64,000 nucleotides of DNA from Paenibacillus phytorum (GCF_013141715.1 NZ_WHOA01000004.1:1-64000), one strand, 5' to 3'; numbered from the stretch's first letter, positions 18,198 to 27,915 are shown. A program made the numbers and translations. Notes: generated from the letters alone by a model not told the origin.

Positions 18198-19163
18198 CTA
18201 GAACAAAGCTTGGTCAAACTTTTTAGCGATTCGGTTAGCTATCAGCACGAGACTACAACTAATAATGGATTCGAAGAATCCCATTGCAGTCGTTAAACTA
18301 AATTGTGAACTACCTAGGCCTATTTTATAAATGTAGGTACTAATAACTTCCGATACGTCCGATACCGCGGCGTTCTGCAAGTTATACACTTGGTCAAAAC
18401 CAACCTCCATCACCTTACCCATCGCTAATATAAGCAGTAGAATAATGGTGTGCCGAATACCTGGGAGCGTTACGTGCCACATTTGCCTCCACTTCGTTGC
18501 CCCATCCATACCCGCAGATTCATAAAGGGAAGGATCAATGGTCGTTAGTGCGGCCAAATAAATAATGGTACTGAACCCCATTTCTTTCCAAACGCCTGAT
18601 CCGATAAATATACTAACCCAAGATTTCGACTCATATAAGAAGGTAATCGGTTCAATGTTAAACATCTTGAGCACCTTATTGATTGAACCGTAATCTGTTG
18701 CAAATAATGACAACACGATACCAGAAACAATGACCCAAGAGAAAAAATGCGGTAAATAGATAATCGTTTGTACCCATCTTTTAAACCACGATTTTCTTAC
18801 TTCATTGAGCAGAATGGCTAGAAAGATTGGAATCGGAAATCCGAAAATTAAACTCAAAAGACTAAGCCAAAACGTGTTCCAAATGATTTGGAGCGTATTG
18901 GAGCTAGAAAACAAAAGTTTAAAATACTTCAGCCCCACCCAGGGACTGCCCAAAATCCCATCCGCAAAATTGTAGTTTTTGAAAGCGATAACAAGTCCGC
19001 CCATAGGCCAGTATTTGAACAAAATGTAGTAAGCAATGACAGGGATAAGCATGATAAAAAGCGGAATGTTTTGCTTTAATCTTCTTCTTCGTCTCAGCCG
19101 CAAAGCTTTTTGCTCACTTGTCGTTAGGGAGAGTCTAGGAGCTTCATTGATATTTCCGTTCAA
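18198..19163 (-). CDS. CUT1 sugar ABC transporter permease (LplB/YteP type)
   Basis: A 321-residue permease; the N-terminal basic run RLRRRRRLKQN precedes the first of six membrane segments (PLFIMLIPVIAYYILF). The EAA loop ESAGMDGATKWRQMWHVTLPGI sits near residues 215-235. The start is TTG at 19161-19163: AAGGAG lies 11 nt upstream and no ATG occurs before the first membrane segment. It is the first gene of the eight-gene unit and sits directly behind a TTGATC-17-TATATT promoter. Confidence 0.92.
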   Translation of the reverse strand: MNGNINEAPRLSLTTSEQKALRLRRRRRLKQNIPLFIMLIPVIAYYILFKYWPMGGLVIAFKNYNFADGILGSPWVGLKYFKLLFSSSNTLQIIWNTFWLSLLSLIFGFPIPIFLAILLNEVRKSWFKRWVQTIIYLPHFFSWVIVSGIVLSLFATDYGSINKVLKMFNIEPITFLYESKSWVSIFIGSGVWKEMGFSTIIYLAALTTIDPSLYESAGMDGATKWRQMWHVTLPGIRHTIILLLILAMGKVMEVGFDQVYNLQNAAVSDVSEVISTYIYKIGLGSSQFSLTTAMGFFESIISCSLVLIANRIAKKFDQALF

Positions 19164-19189
19164 GGCTGCTTCACTCCTTACTTCAATGT

Positions 19190-19255
19190 AATATACCTAT
19201 AATAAAAGTTTTGATCAAAAAAACCCTTAAAAAATTATAGAAGAATCTATAATTT
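19190..19255 (-). promoter_or_regulatory. promoter and upstream inverted repeat of the uronide operon
   Basis: On the minus strand the -35 is TTGATC (19213-19218), the spacer 17 nt and the -10 TATATT (19190-19195), giving a start near 19183. Upstream lies a perfect 10-bp inverted repeat, AAATTATAGA-AGAA-TCTATAATTT (19232-19255), centred near -60, a plausible activator site. No cre site is obvious. Confidence 0.65.
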
Positions 19256-19272
19256 CATTGGGTATGACATTC

Positions 19273-19476
19273 GCTTGCTAATCCATGTAATGTTGTATTT
19301 CGTACAACTTTAGGCGAGCAAATCCACGTTTTCCAAGCAATTATTGTAAAAAATACAACAATTCCAGCCAAAAGTAGCTCTATGGCACGGAAATAGGCTA
19401 AATTGTTGTACAGCGTACAACATCTCGAGCTTTCACAGAAGAAATCGTGGAAATTGTTGTACGTTATACAACTTGC
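19273..19476. repeat. four-palindrome intergenic element, copy A
   Basis: Four palindromes (G/A)TTGTA-N5-TACAAC are centred at 19300, 19351, 19413 and 19464. The centre-to-centre spacings are 51, 62 and 51 nt. A conserved block AGCCAAAAGTAGCTC lies between the second and third. It is closest to copy C. It sits between the uronide operon promoter and the mannosidase terminator. No protein or insertion sequence is seen in it. Confidence 0.85.
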
Positions 19477-19491
19477 CTACCCGTCTAACCT

Positions 19492-19551
19492 AAAAAAAAA
19501 AGACTATTTCATGTACGGACTTGGCATCCGCTTTTGAAACAGTCTTTTTTC
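19492..19551 (-). terminator. terminator of the ten-gene glycan operon
   Basis: AAAAAAGACTATTTCA pairs with TGAAACAGTCTTTTTT (one mismatch) around about 25 nt, just downstream of the mannosidase stop codon; a T run follows on the minus strand. Confidence 0.8.
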
Positions 19552-19560
19552 CTACAATTT

Positions 19561-22329
19561 TCATAGTTGTTCAAAACTAATCGTAACAATTTCTGCTGGA
19601 CGAACGGATACGGACAATCCGTCCGATCCCTCATGCTGCAGACGATCCAAACGCCGTTCAAGAATATCGCTCTTATAAGGATGATGGAACTTCTCAGAGA
19701 GATCTATCTTCAGAGCTCGCTCTTGTGCAGAGATGTTATACCACCGCGTAATGATATCCCCTGTCTCCTCAGAAACTTTCATGGCGGAAAATACCATAGC
19801 ATAACCTTCCCAGCCCCCAAAAGCATAAGTCGGTGGCAGTTCTCCATGATGTACCTCAGTTTGCCTCACGGACCAAGGAACTTGATATTGATGGGCAGCC
19901 TGTATGGCACCGGAGCCATGAACTAGCGGATCCTCTTCCATCGTCTCGACAGGCACAGCATAAGGGATAACGGATAGGTGCACAGTGTGTTCGCCTAGAC
20001 ACTGTGCTTCTGGCGTTGGGAAGTATCCCCAGTCGCCTAGTTCCCCTACAGCTCGAAGCAGTGTGACCGCAATGGTTTGGCCGCTATCTTCTCGAACGAT
20101 CTCGTATTCGTTCAAACCGCGGTTGGCGATAGTAAGCCCCTGCCGCGCCCCTGCCACCATTACGAATGCTTGCTGGTGCTGGCAGTTGCTCGGATTTTTC
20201 CATTCGACTGTCGTTTTATTGCTCCGCTCCGGCACTTCAAAGATGGAATCAGCAAAATGGGTTTCTGCTTCCAATCCTGTAGGAAACAGCATTCGCAAAC
20301 GGTGATCTTTGGCATGATTGTTAAAGGTTGATGCAATATCAACACGCTTTCCGTTTTTATCCAAGGATACGACGGTCGTGATTTTCAAAGTTATCTTTGT
20401 GTCAGATCGAGCCGACTTCCGCTGCGTAAACCAGACCAATTCCTTGCGTTCCGTATCCAATAAATCCTCAGCAGATACCGGTATTTCCAACTCGTGAACG
20501 ATCTCTATGCTAGCTCGGAAAGGCGTATCTTCCTGAATACGAATGGATGCTGGTATACCTCGCGTAGTTATGGCCGTGTCTCCACAAGCTTGGCGGTACA
20601 TATACTCATTACCGATGTCTCCCGTATTTTCATAAACGCCCAAGCCCTTGTAGACCGTTCCTTCAAGCTTCTCCGTTACCGTCAGCGAGCCGTCATCAGC
20701 GACTTGGACACTCAAATAGTCATTTTCCATCGCGTATGTACCAACGATTAAAGAAGTCGGCGAAAGAAGCAGCTTTAATGAGGCATCACGGGTCAATGCA
20801 TACGTTTTGTATCCTAAAGCCGGCACATTAGCTGCTTCGAAGGTCACACGGACGGCACGCGCGAAATAAGGCTGCCTGAACTTGTCGTCAGGTAAATCGT
20901 ACCCAAAGTGAATCCCCATATCCTCTAATCCAAAAGGAATAGGTTTCCCATCCACATCAACCAACACATAATCGTCCAAGCTCTTATCCTTCAAGTCCTG
21001 TCTCATATCCCGGAAATCCCTGCCATCACGGAAGTAGATCCTGTTTAATTCCAGCTGCACGGTCAAGGTACCACTGCGTTCCCACCCCGTCGTATTCGTT
21101 ACCAGAAACGGCGCCACTTCTTTACCGTAACCGGCAAAAGATGACGTATCCACTCGTTCCGCCAACCAAGTCAGGCTATCTTGAATGATAGATTCAGCTA
21201 CATGCTTGCTTTTCTCAAAACGCGTCATCATTTCGGCATGTACTTCGTCGACACTGCACCCGCAAATACTGTCATGCGGATGGTTCTGCATCAATGTTTT
21301 CCAAGCATAGGTAAACAGATGATGGGGATATGGGCATCCTGCTTGATAGGCAAAGGCAGCCAAAGGCTCCGCCACTTTTTCCAAGAGTGTCTGGCCTTCT
21401 TGATTTTTTTGCTTGATATAAACGCGGGAAGATGCCGTATTTACGAGCGTAGACCAGCCGTCTGTATGCTGGCTTCTCAGCTCTCCGCGAATGACGGACA
21501 GGTCACTAGGAATCGTTCGGTTCACATCACTCAAATAATCTTCAAAATTGGAATGGATGAATCGAATGTCAGGGTACAGCTCTTCAGCTACACTGATTGC
21601 ATTCGTGAGATCGGTCTGCACAGGCTGATGATCACAGCCGTTCATGAACAACCAATGCGGTGTAGATGTATATTTGGATACTTCCGCCAGTTTTCGATCC
21701 CAATACTTGGCTGCCGCTTCTGGATTCACAGGAATCTCATTCCCATTGCTGTACCAATTGGCAAATAAAATGCCCAGCACCCTGGAGCCGTCAGGCGCTT
21801 CCCAAAACATCTCCGAATATGGAGATTCGTAAGCCTTAGTTTCTGATACCTCGTTGTTAAATCCTGTCGGCTTCACACCGCGTCCGAACACAGCGTTCTC
21901 AATGTCTGCTTGTCGCAGCAGCTGCGGCGCCTGTCCCATATTGCCGAAGGAATCCGGGAAATAACCCAGCTTCGAGATAACGCCATACGTTTTCGCATCG
22001 CGGTGACCAATTAACAAATTGCGCACATTCGCTTCGCTGCTCGTAAGAAATTCGTCCTGCAAAATATACCACGGACCGATATGAATGCGTCCGCTGCGAA
22101 TCAATTGCTCAAGCGTCTCCTTCATTTCCGGTCGTATCTGCAAATAATCCTCTAATATGATCGTTTGTCCGTCCAGATGAAAGCTGCGGTATCCATCATC
22201 TTGCTCAAGGGTTTGAATTAACGTATCCATTAACTTGATCAACAATACGTGATGCTTTTCATAGGGCAAATACCATTCCCTGTCCCAATGTGTATGCGAA
22301 ATGATATGTACGGTTTTGGACTGTGTCAT
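19561..22329 (-). CDS. GH38 alpha-mannosidase-like glycosidase
   Basis: A 922-residue cytoplasmic enzyme. The N-terminal catalytic domain starts with the family hallmark HTHWDREW (metal ligands). It continues with FHLDGQT, GPWYILQDEF and GYFPDSFGNMGQAPQ, where the Asp near residue 126 is the expected nucleophile, and then HPHDSICGCSVDEVH, the metal-binding histidine/aspartate block. A middle helical region and a C-terminal beta domain complete the usual architecture. GH38 removes alpha-mannosyl residues; mannosylglycerate hydrolases are close relatives, so the substrate is open. GGAG precedes the ATG. It is the last gene of the operon, 47 nt after the GH20-like gene. Confidence 0.93.
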   Translation of the reverse strand: MTQSKTVHIISHTHWDREWYLPYEKHHVLLIKLMDTLIQTLEQDDGYRSFHLDGQTIILEDYLQIRPEMKETLEQLIRSGRIHIGPWYILQDEFLTSSEANVRNLLIGHRDAKTYGVISKLGYFPDSFGNMGQAPQLLRQADIENAVFGRGVKPTGFNNEVSETKAYESPYSEMFWEAPDGSRVLGILFANWYSNGNEIPVNPEAAAKYWDRKLAEVSKYTSTPHWLFMNGCDHQPVQTDLTNAISVAEELYPDIRFIHSNFEDYLSDVNRTIPSDLSVIRGELRSQHTDGWSTLVNTASSRVYIKQKNQEGQTLLEKVAEPLAAFAYQAGCPYPHHLFTYAWKTLMQNHPHDSICGCSVDEVHAEMMTRFEKSKHVAESIIQDSLTWLAERVDTSSFAGYGKEVAPFLVTNTTGWERSGTLTVQLELNRIYFRDGRDFRDMRQDLKDKSLDDYVLVDVDGKPIPFGLEDMGIHFGYDLPDDKFRQPYFARAVRVTFEAANVPALGYKTYALTRDASLKLLLSPTSLIVGTYAMENDYLSVQVADDGSLTVTEKLEGTVYKGLGVYENTGDIGNEYMYRQACGDTAITTRGIPASIRIQEDTPFRASIEIVHELEIPVSAEDLLDTERKELVWFTQRKSARSDTKITLKITTVVSLDKNGKRVDIASTFNNHAKDHRLRMLFPTGLEAETHFADSIFEVPERSNKTTVEWKNPSNCQHQQAFVMVAGARQGLTIANRGLNEYEIVREDSGQTIAVTLLRAVGELGDWGYFPTPEAQCLGEHTVHLSVIPYAVPVETMEEDPLVHGSGAIQAAHQYQVPWSVRQTEVHHGELPPTYAFGGWEGYAMVFSAMKVSEETGDIITRWYNISAQERALKIDLSEKFHHPYKSDILERRLDRLQHEGSDGLSVSVRPAEIVTISFEQL

Positions 22330-22376
22330 GGCGTTGTCTCCATTTCTATGTAATATCAGCTCTTTGCTTCAAGATG

Positions 22377-23405
22377 CTATGTCCGTAGTCGGAGCGCCTC
22401 CATGACTGTTTTCAGCGTAGCTGCAATGCCCTTAATATCACCCGTATCTTCGCCTAAGTCACCATCTCCCAGCAGTGCGGTCACCAGCTTGTCGCCGTTG
22501 GCATTCCAGCCGGTCACCAGCATGCCCGGCATGCGATCAATCGCCCCCCACTCTTCCGCTTGGCGGATGGACTGCTCGAGCAGATCAAGGGCCGCTTCCG
22601 GTGTTTTCCAACAGCTGGGCCATACTTCAAATCCTTTGTCGAGCAAATGCCCGACGGACGGATAAGCATCCAATTTATCGTAGTGCCAATCGCATAATAT
22701 AATATCCTTCGGAATAAGATCCACAGCCGGCCAAATGCCGTAAATGTCGCCGTCCCACTCTGTATACCCCATGCCATTGGCGTCAATCAACCGGTCCGCC
22801 CACATGAGCATCTGAACCTTCCGATTGCCGACCAAATGCTCGTAGTAATCATTCGTCGCTTTCGCAAACAATTCCGCCTTATTTTTCCCTCGACACCGTG
22901 GGCACCCGTCATCCGCGATCGCGAACACTTCGTCCATGCCGACATGCAGCGCATCTGCTTCAAAGGCATCGATCAGCTCATCCATCAGATCGAACACGAG
23001 TGGATTAATGTCCGGATGGGAAGGGCACCAGCTCGGGCAATAAAACTCTGGCCATTTAGCATCCGTCGGCACATGCGGGGTTTCGTCGAACTCCGGATAC
23101 GCTCGCAGGAGCGAATTCCTCGCTCCGCCCCAACCTTGGTGCCCCAAACAATCAAACAAAGGGATCAACCGGATGCCGTGCCGCTTACATAAGCTGGACA
23201 GTTCCCTCGCATCTTCCTTCGTCAAAGTGCCACCCGATACTTCCGGGTGAGATTGGAACTGAAATGAAGTGTTGCATTCCAGTATCAAAACATTTACGCC
23301 CATAGGCGCCAACGCTTCCTCAATCACTCGTTTTAGATTACCGACATCCTCATGCGATCCGAAGCGCATATGGAATCCTTTCAGCTGCCATCCATTTTTT
23401 TGCAT
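22377..23405 (-). CDS. GH20-like beta-hexosaminidase catalytic-domain protein
   Basis: A 342-residue, single-domain cytoplasmic protein. HVGMDEVF near residues 154-161 matches the H-x-G-x-D-E motif of GH20, whose Asp-Glu pair carries out substrate-assisted catalysis. NVLILECNTSFQF, LCKRHGIRLIPLFDCLGHQGW, MLMWADRL and the late Trp WPSCWKT fit a TIM barrel of this family. The N-terminal GH20b domain of classical enzymes is missing, and length is below the usual 500-plus. GGAGG precedes the ATG. It is between permeases and mannosidase, suggesting removal of a terminal N-acetylhexosamine before demannosylation; activity is inferred. Confidence 0.75.
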   Translation of the reverse strand: MQKNGWQLKGFHMRFGSHEDVGNLKRVIEEALAPMGVNVLILECNTSFQFQSHPEVSGGTLTKEDARELSSLCKRHGIRLIPLFDCLGHQGWGGARNSLLRAYPEFDETPHVPTDAKWPEFYCPSWCPSHPDINPLVFDLMDELIDAFEADALHVGMDEVFAIADDGCPRCRGKNKAELFAKATNDYYEHLVGNRKVQMLMWADRLIDANGMGYTEWDGDIYGIWPAVDLIPKDIILCDWHYDKLDAYPSVGHLLDKGFEVWPSCWKTPEAALDLLEQSIRQAEEWGAIDRMPGMLVTGWNANGDKLVTALLGDGDLGEDTGDIKGIAATLKTVMEALRLRT

Positions 23406-23441
23406 ATGTTATCCTCCAGCCTATCCGTATCTTTATTTTTA

Positions 23442-24395
23442 TTAACCGACTAATCCTGTTCGCTCTACGCTTTCCACGAAATAACGCTGAACGAACAAAT
23501 ACAACGCAATCAAAGGTCCCATCATCAGCAGTACGCCCGTGTTGAGCAGCATAGACTGGTACACCGGATCCGGCTCTTTGCCCAGAGCTGGCCCCATATC
23601 CGTCAGCTGTGTCGAAAGCACCTTCACTTTACTCAAAAACAGAGACACATAATAGCTATCGTTCCACTGCCATACAAACGAGAACAAAACGACAGTGACA
23701 ACGGCAGGAATGGCGTTAGGCAGCATTATCCTGTAAAAGGTTTTGAAAATTCCCGCTCCGTCCGCGAGGGCGGCTTCTTCGATTTCTTTGGGAATACCCC
23801 GGAAAAACTGACGGAAAATATAAATATAAAGCCCGTTTTTCAGCCCCATCGCTGTGGAAGAAGAGATAAGAAACGGCCAAAACGTGTCGATCAGATTGAT
23901 ACTGCTCTTCCCTGAAAATAGCCCGACTAATCCGAAAAGATCAAAATACCGGTATGTTAAATAGAGCGGAATCATGATCGTTTGAGGCGGCACGACAATG
24001 GTGAAAATGACCAGACCAAACAAAAGCCCGCTGCCTTTAAATTTCAATCTCGCAAAAGCGTATCCCGCCAACGCGCAAGAACAAACCTGAATCAGCGTTG
24101 TCGTAGACGAGATAAGGAACGTATTCCATAAAGCTGACAAATAGTTTGTTGCTGAGATTGCTATCGCTAAATTTTCGAGTGTAAAATGCCGGGGAATCCA
24201 CAGCACAGTTGGATCATAAATGTCGATTCTGTCACGAAAGGCAACCGATAGTCTTAAAAATATGGGAAACAATATAATATAACAAAAGCCGAGCACCAAG
24301 ACGGCGCGTATGATCTGCCATGCCCAATTTTTCGCCTTTTCCAGCGGATTACGCCTGCTAATCCATCCGTCCATACGTACAGCCTGCGATTTCAT
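23442..24395 (-). CDS. CUT1 sugar ABC transporter permease (MalG type), second pair
   Basis: A 317-residue permease with six predicted membrane segments. The EAA loop EEAALADGAGIFKTFYRIMLPN lies near residues 205-225. A short soluble N-terminus (MDGWISRRNPLEKAKN) precedes the first helix. GGAGGG lies about 9 nt before the ATG. Spacing is 15 nt from its MalF partner and 36 nt to the GH20-like gene. Confidence 0.92.
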   Translation of the reverse strand: MKSQAVRMDGWISRRNPLEKAKNWAWQIIRAVLVLGFCYIILFPIFLRLSVAFRDRIDIYDPTVLWIPRHFTLENLAIAISATNYLSALWNTFLISSTTTLIQVCSCALAGYAFARLKFKGSGLLFGLVIFTIVVPPQTIMIPLYLTYRYFDLFGLVGLFSGKSSINLIDTFWPFLISSSTAMGLKNGLYIYIFRQFFRGIPKEIEEAALADGAGIFKTFYRIMLPNAIPAVVTVVLFSFVWQWNDSYYVSLFLSKVKVLSTQLTDMGPALGKEPDPVYQSMLLNTGVLLMMGPLIALYLFVQRYFVESVERTGLVG

Positions 24396-24410
24396 AGTCC
24401 TATCCCTCCA

Positions 24411-25316
24411 TCAGTCGTAATAGAATACTTTTCTTGAGACAAGCGCAGTGGAGATGACAAGGATGATAGCCACAACAATGAAGTACACCCAGGACATTGC
24501 CGCACTTAAACCGAAATCGAAGGTTTTGAACGCCGTTTGTGAAATGAGCGTATTGATTTTATTTCTGCTGAAGGAATCAATAATGGAATAGACCAGGTTC
24601 GTTAATATGAGCGGGGACATCATCGGAAACGTCACTTTCCAAAAAATCTCGTATCCCGTTGCTCCTTCGATTTTGGATGCCTCGTACAAGGACGGGGAGA
24701 TCGATTGAAGCCCTGCCAAAAAAATCAAAATTTGCACACCAGAAGAACTGATAATTTCATAAATTCGATCTACCGCTCCAGTGATATAATTGACTACGAT
24801 AGGAGCAATGCCCGAATCCAGCAGCATTTTTTTTAGTTCAAAGCTTTGCAGCATATTAGCGCCGTCTCCGCTCCCGCTTCCACTGAGGGCCGAACCTCCT
24901 ACGAAGCTGCTGATATCTAGATTAGCAAGTGCGCTTGATGCCAGAATGACCGGCAAAAAGAAGATCGCGCGCGCCAGGGCGCGCCCTTTAAATTTTTGAT
25001 TCAACAGAACGGCAGCGAACAAGCTGAAAATAATGATGATCGGCACATTCACAACCATATTGACGACACCCTCCACCAATAACCGGGGGTAATCCGGATT
25101 GGAGGTAAATAAGCTGGTGTAGTTGCTAATTCCTTTAGGCAGTACGGCAAAGCCGCCCTCTACCATTTGTATGGAACTTAAGCTGAATCGGAACGATTGA
25201 ATGAGCGGCAGCAGAAAAAGCATGACCATCCCCAGGATGAGGGGAGATACGAACAAAACGCCGTACCACGCTTTCGTCTGTTCCAACGATAATCTTTTTT
25301 TCCGCAAATCACTCAC
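24411..25316 (-). CDS. CUT1 sugar ABC transporter permease (MalF type), second pair
   Basis: A 301-residue permease: membrane segment WYGVLFVSPLILGMVMLFLLP, then further helices and the EAA loop YEASKIEGATGYEIFWKVTFPM. The periplasmic-side loop holds an unusual glycine/serine stretch, GSALSGSGSGDG, near residue 150. The start is GTG at 25316, or more likely TTG at 25307, because AGGAGGTGA (inside the end of the upstream gene) is well spaced only to the TTG. It overlaps the DUF5696 gene end, so translation is coupled. Confidence 0.9.
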   Translation of the reverse strand: MSDLRKKRLSLEQTKAWYGVLFVSPLILGMVMLFLLPLIQSFRFSLSSIQMVEGGFAVLPKGISNYTSLFTSNPDYPRLLVEGVVNMVVNVPIIIIFSLFAAVLLNQKFKGRALARAIFFLPVILASSALANLDISSFVGGSALSGSGSGDGANMLQSFELKKMLLDSGIAPIVVNYITGAVDRIYEIISSSGVQILIFLAGLQSISPSLYEASKIEGATGYEIFWKVTFPMMSPLILTNLVYSIIDSFSRNKINTLISQTAFKTFDFGLSAAMSWVYFIVVAIILVISTALVSRKVFYYD

Positions 25317-27915
25317 CTCCTACCCAGTAGCTCATGGCCTCTAGTTGTTTATCGTTCACCTGTACCGCAGCGCTGTTGTAATTGATAATAATCTTCTTCC
25401 CATTCTCGAAGGTCGTTTGAACCACACCTTCTGCCAATTTACGATGATCGGTAATCACATATGGCCGAACGTCATTCAGCACAGTGCCAGCCTCTTTGTA
25501 GAAATCGGCCGCTTGATCCAGCCAATCTCCATAATGCAGCGCATATAGTTCGTTATAATCCGAATCCTTAACCGCTGACGAATCGCTGTAGTACCACTGG
25601 TAATAAATATTCGATCCCGTCTCCAACGCTTTCAGCAGGGAAACGCGTGAATCGGTTACGCTCTGCATATTAAACGGCTCTCCGGCGAGATCATAAAAAC
25701 CATGAAGCGCGATTTGATAAAAGGGTACGTCTTCGTCGGTCAGATTCAGGCGACTGCTTTTGGTCGGAGCATTCACAATAATGTTGGCGTACGGCAAGCT
25801 GTAGGCATTGCCGCCATTCACCATTAGCTTGTTGGCTTGCTGCTTCAGCTTGTCGGTACCGCCAACGGCAATGTTTAGCGCATCCTGCCGGTTAATCGGA
25901 TGATCTGGGCTAAAGTCTGAGTTCACTTCATTTCCTAAATCCCTAAGAGACAAGCCTGTAAGGCCAAGCTTCGCGTAGTCGGAGACAAATCCGTCCACTG
26001 TTTTTGCCAGCACAGACGGCGATAATAAGTAATGTGAGAACTTCGATGTATCTTTGACATACATCACAGGGTCATACTTGTAAATTTTGGCCTTCTGTCT
26101 GTCTAAAAAGGAAGCTGCGTCTGAAGCTCCTTTATATTTTTCAAGAAAAGCTACATCCGGGAATAGATCGATATTCTCCTTTGACATATAATCGATCAGC
26201 TTGCGGAATCCCTTCTTACCGCCTAACTCACCGACCACTTCAACGTTCGATGGAGACGTATGTCGAATCCCGTCATTAAACCAACCCACATAGCGGAGCC
26301 CGATATCCTTGACTCCTTTTTCTTTCAAAGCTGTTAGCATCGATTGCGTTTCATCAAAGGTGGTCAGTGCTTCCGTTGATTGATACGGAATACCGACAAA
26401 AGACGCTTGTTTCTGGAACGCCCCCTCCACCTCAAGCAGGAATGGACTTGCTTTAGCAGGCTCTAGCTTCTTCAGAGCGTATTTATTCACCAAATACTCC
26501 CTATACTTGCCTGCCATAGCCGTGTAGTTGGATGAAGGTCCTGACAAAAAGTCATATCGAATCTGATAATCCCCTTGAAACGGCTTCTGCCCGAACATCG
26601 GTACGGAGCTCTTTTTGGTTCCTGACGTTAGCGTATAGAAGTCCATATCCATGACTCTAAACTTCCCGCCAACTGTGTTGTAAGAATCGTTTCTGCCGGA
26701 GATGTCTGCCGTGATATTGGCCATCGCGTCTCCACCTTCAATCATACCAAGCATAGCGTGATCGTTCTGCTTGATGCCGAAGACGGGCAGTCTCGTGATC
26801 TCGTTCGTTTGAATCTTTTCTTTAACGTCATAAGTGCCATCGGAACCGTAAACCGGAAGGTTGTAGGCTTCCGCGTTCTTTTTGTTGTTATTCAGATGAA
26901 TCAAGGCGCCAGACCCGTCAGGGACGAGCATGTAACCGTCTTTTTTATCATCGGCAGCCCCGAAATATTTGAGCAGCTGCAGCATGGCAATCGGATAAGC
27001 ATTCGTATATTGAAGCTCCTTGCCAGCTGTCTTGACAACAAGATGCTCTCCGTCCAAAGTGTACTCAAGCGGAACCGTAAACCTCGGACCTTCCTCTTGG
27101 GCGCTGCTTCCCGCTCCATTGTCCTTATTGTCCTTGGCGGCTTCTTCGTTCGTATAACCGATTGCCTCTAGTTTTTTGGACAGCTCCTCCGCTACAAAAT
27201 CTTGCAGCTTGCGAACTTCATATACTTGCTTCTGTTCGTCCAATCGGAATTTAAAAGCGACATCCTCACGAGTGTCCTTGTCCGTCAGCTTCCCCAGAAT
27301 ACGTTCCTCAAACCGCTGTTTACCGATTACCTTAGGAATATTGCCGTAATCTTTCGGAATATTTCCCAGCTGGTATACGATTTTGATGCCTTTGTCCACG
27401 CTGCTGATTTTAAATTGCTTCTTTTTTACGCTATCGTCGTAGCTGTTGAGCGTATTAAGCTGCCCTTTTTCGTTGTAATAGGTAACTAACAGTTGGGACG
27501 ATAGTTCTGCTTTATACAAAGGAGAAGCTTTGGGATCTTTCTCTCGATCCACTGGATTAGAAAACCAGATATAGCCGTCTCTTTTATCCTTGACAGCAAC
27601 CTCGGCCGTCTCGCGTTTGACGTAGAGCATCAGAATTTCATTCTGGGCCACTAGCTCCATGGCTTGAAGAGCCCTCTGTTCCTCGGTTGTATTGGATGAT
27701 ACTGCAACTGTTCCACCTGCAGCACGAACCTCCGCGCTTGCGGCAGTTACGGGATTACCCTTACCTGATTTATCTGGAAGAACTGATTTGACCTGGGATT
27801 GAGCTTCCGCCATGCTTACGGATTGATCCTGCGAATAGATCACGATCAGACTGCAGGCCACCAAACCGGCGCTCAGGATGCCAAGGGATATTTTCATCTT
27901 GCTGGACACCTTCAT
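25309..27915 (-). CDS. DUF5696-type exported glycan-locus protein
   Basis: A protein of about 868 residues with an N-terminal signal/anchor (ISLGILSAGLVACSLIVIY) and no classical lipobox-processing context after the Cys. From about residue 330 it matches my memory of DUF5696: MLVPDGSGALIHLNNN, later TFDETQSMLTALKEKGVKDIGLRYVGWFNDG and a TIM-barrel-like series (FLEKYKG..., LSLRDLGNEVNSDF). The family is common in Paenibacillus next to sugar ABC genes; activity is not established to my knowledge. A glycosidase-like barrel is plausible. AAGGAGGG abuts the ATG at 27915 and is better spaced to the GTG two codons on (27909), so the start may be there. It ends overlapping the next permease gene. Confidence 0.75.
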   Translation of the reverse strand: MKVSSKMKISLGILSAGLVACSLIVIYSQDQSVSMAEAQSQVKSVLPDKSGKGNPVTAASAEVRAAGGTVAVSSNTTEEQRALQAMELVAQNEILMLYVKRETAEVAVKDKRDGYIWFSNPVDREKDPKASPLYKAELSSQLLVTYYNEKGQLNTLNSYDDSVKKKQFKISSVDKGIKIVYQLGNIPKDYGNIPKVIGKQRFEERILGKLTDKDTREDVAFKFRLDEQKQVYEVRKLQDFVAEELSKKLEAIGYTNEEAAKDNKDNGAGSSAQEEGPRFTVPLEYTLDGEHLVVKTAGKELQYTNAYPIAMLQLLKYFGAADDKKDGYMLVPDGSGALIHLNNNKKNAEAYNLPVYGSDGTYDVKEKIQTNEITRLPVFGIKQNDHAMLGMIEGGDAMANITADISGRNDSYNTVGGKFRVMDMDFYTLTSGTKKSSVPMFGQKPFQGDYQIRYDFLSGPSSNYTAMAGKYREYLVNKYALKKLEPAKASPFLLEVEGAFQKQASFVGIPYQSTEALTTFDETQSMLTALKEKGVKDIGLRYVGWFNDGIRHTSPSNVEVVGELGGKKGFRKLIDYMSKENIDLFPDVAFLEKYKGASDAASFLDRQKAKIYKYDPVMYVKDTSKFSHYLLSPSVLAKTVDGFVSDYAKLGLTGLSLRDLGNEVNSDFSPDHPINRQDALNIAVGGTDKLKQQANKLMVNGGNAYSLPYANIIVNAPTKSSRLNLTDEDVPFYQIALHGFYDLAGEPFNMQSVTDSRVSLLKALETGSNIYYQWYYSDSSAVKDSDYNELYALHYGDWLDQAADFYKEAGTVLNDVRPYVITDHRKLAEGVVQTTFENGKKIIINYNSAAVQVNDKQLEAMSYWVGGE

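Noticed and set aside
19273-19476. Interpretation of the four-palindrome repeat as a CRISPR array.
   Set aside because: Only four repeats with fixed, similar intervening sequence in every copy, no variable spacers and no cas genes.
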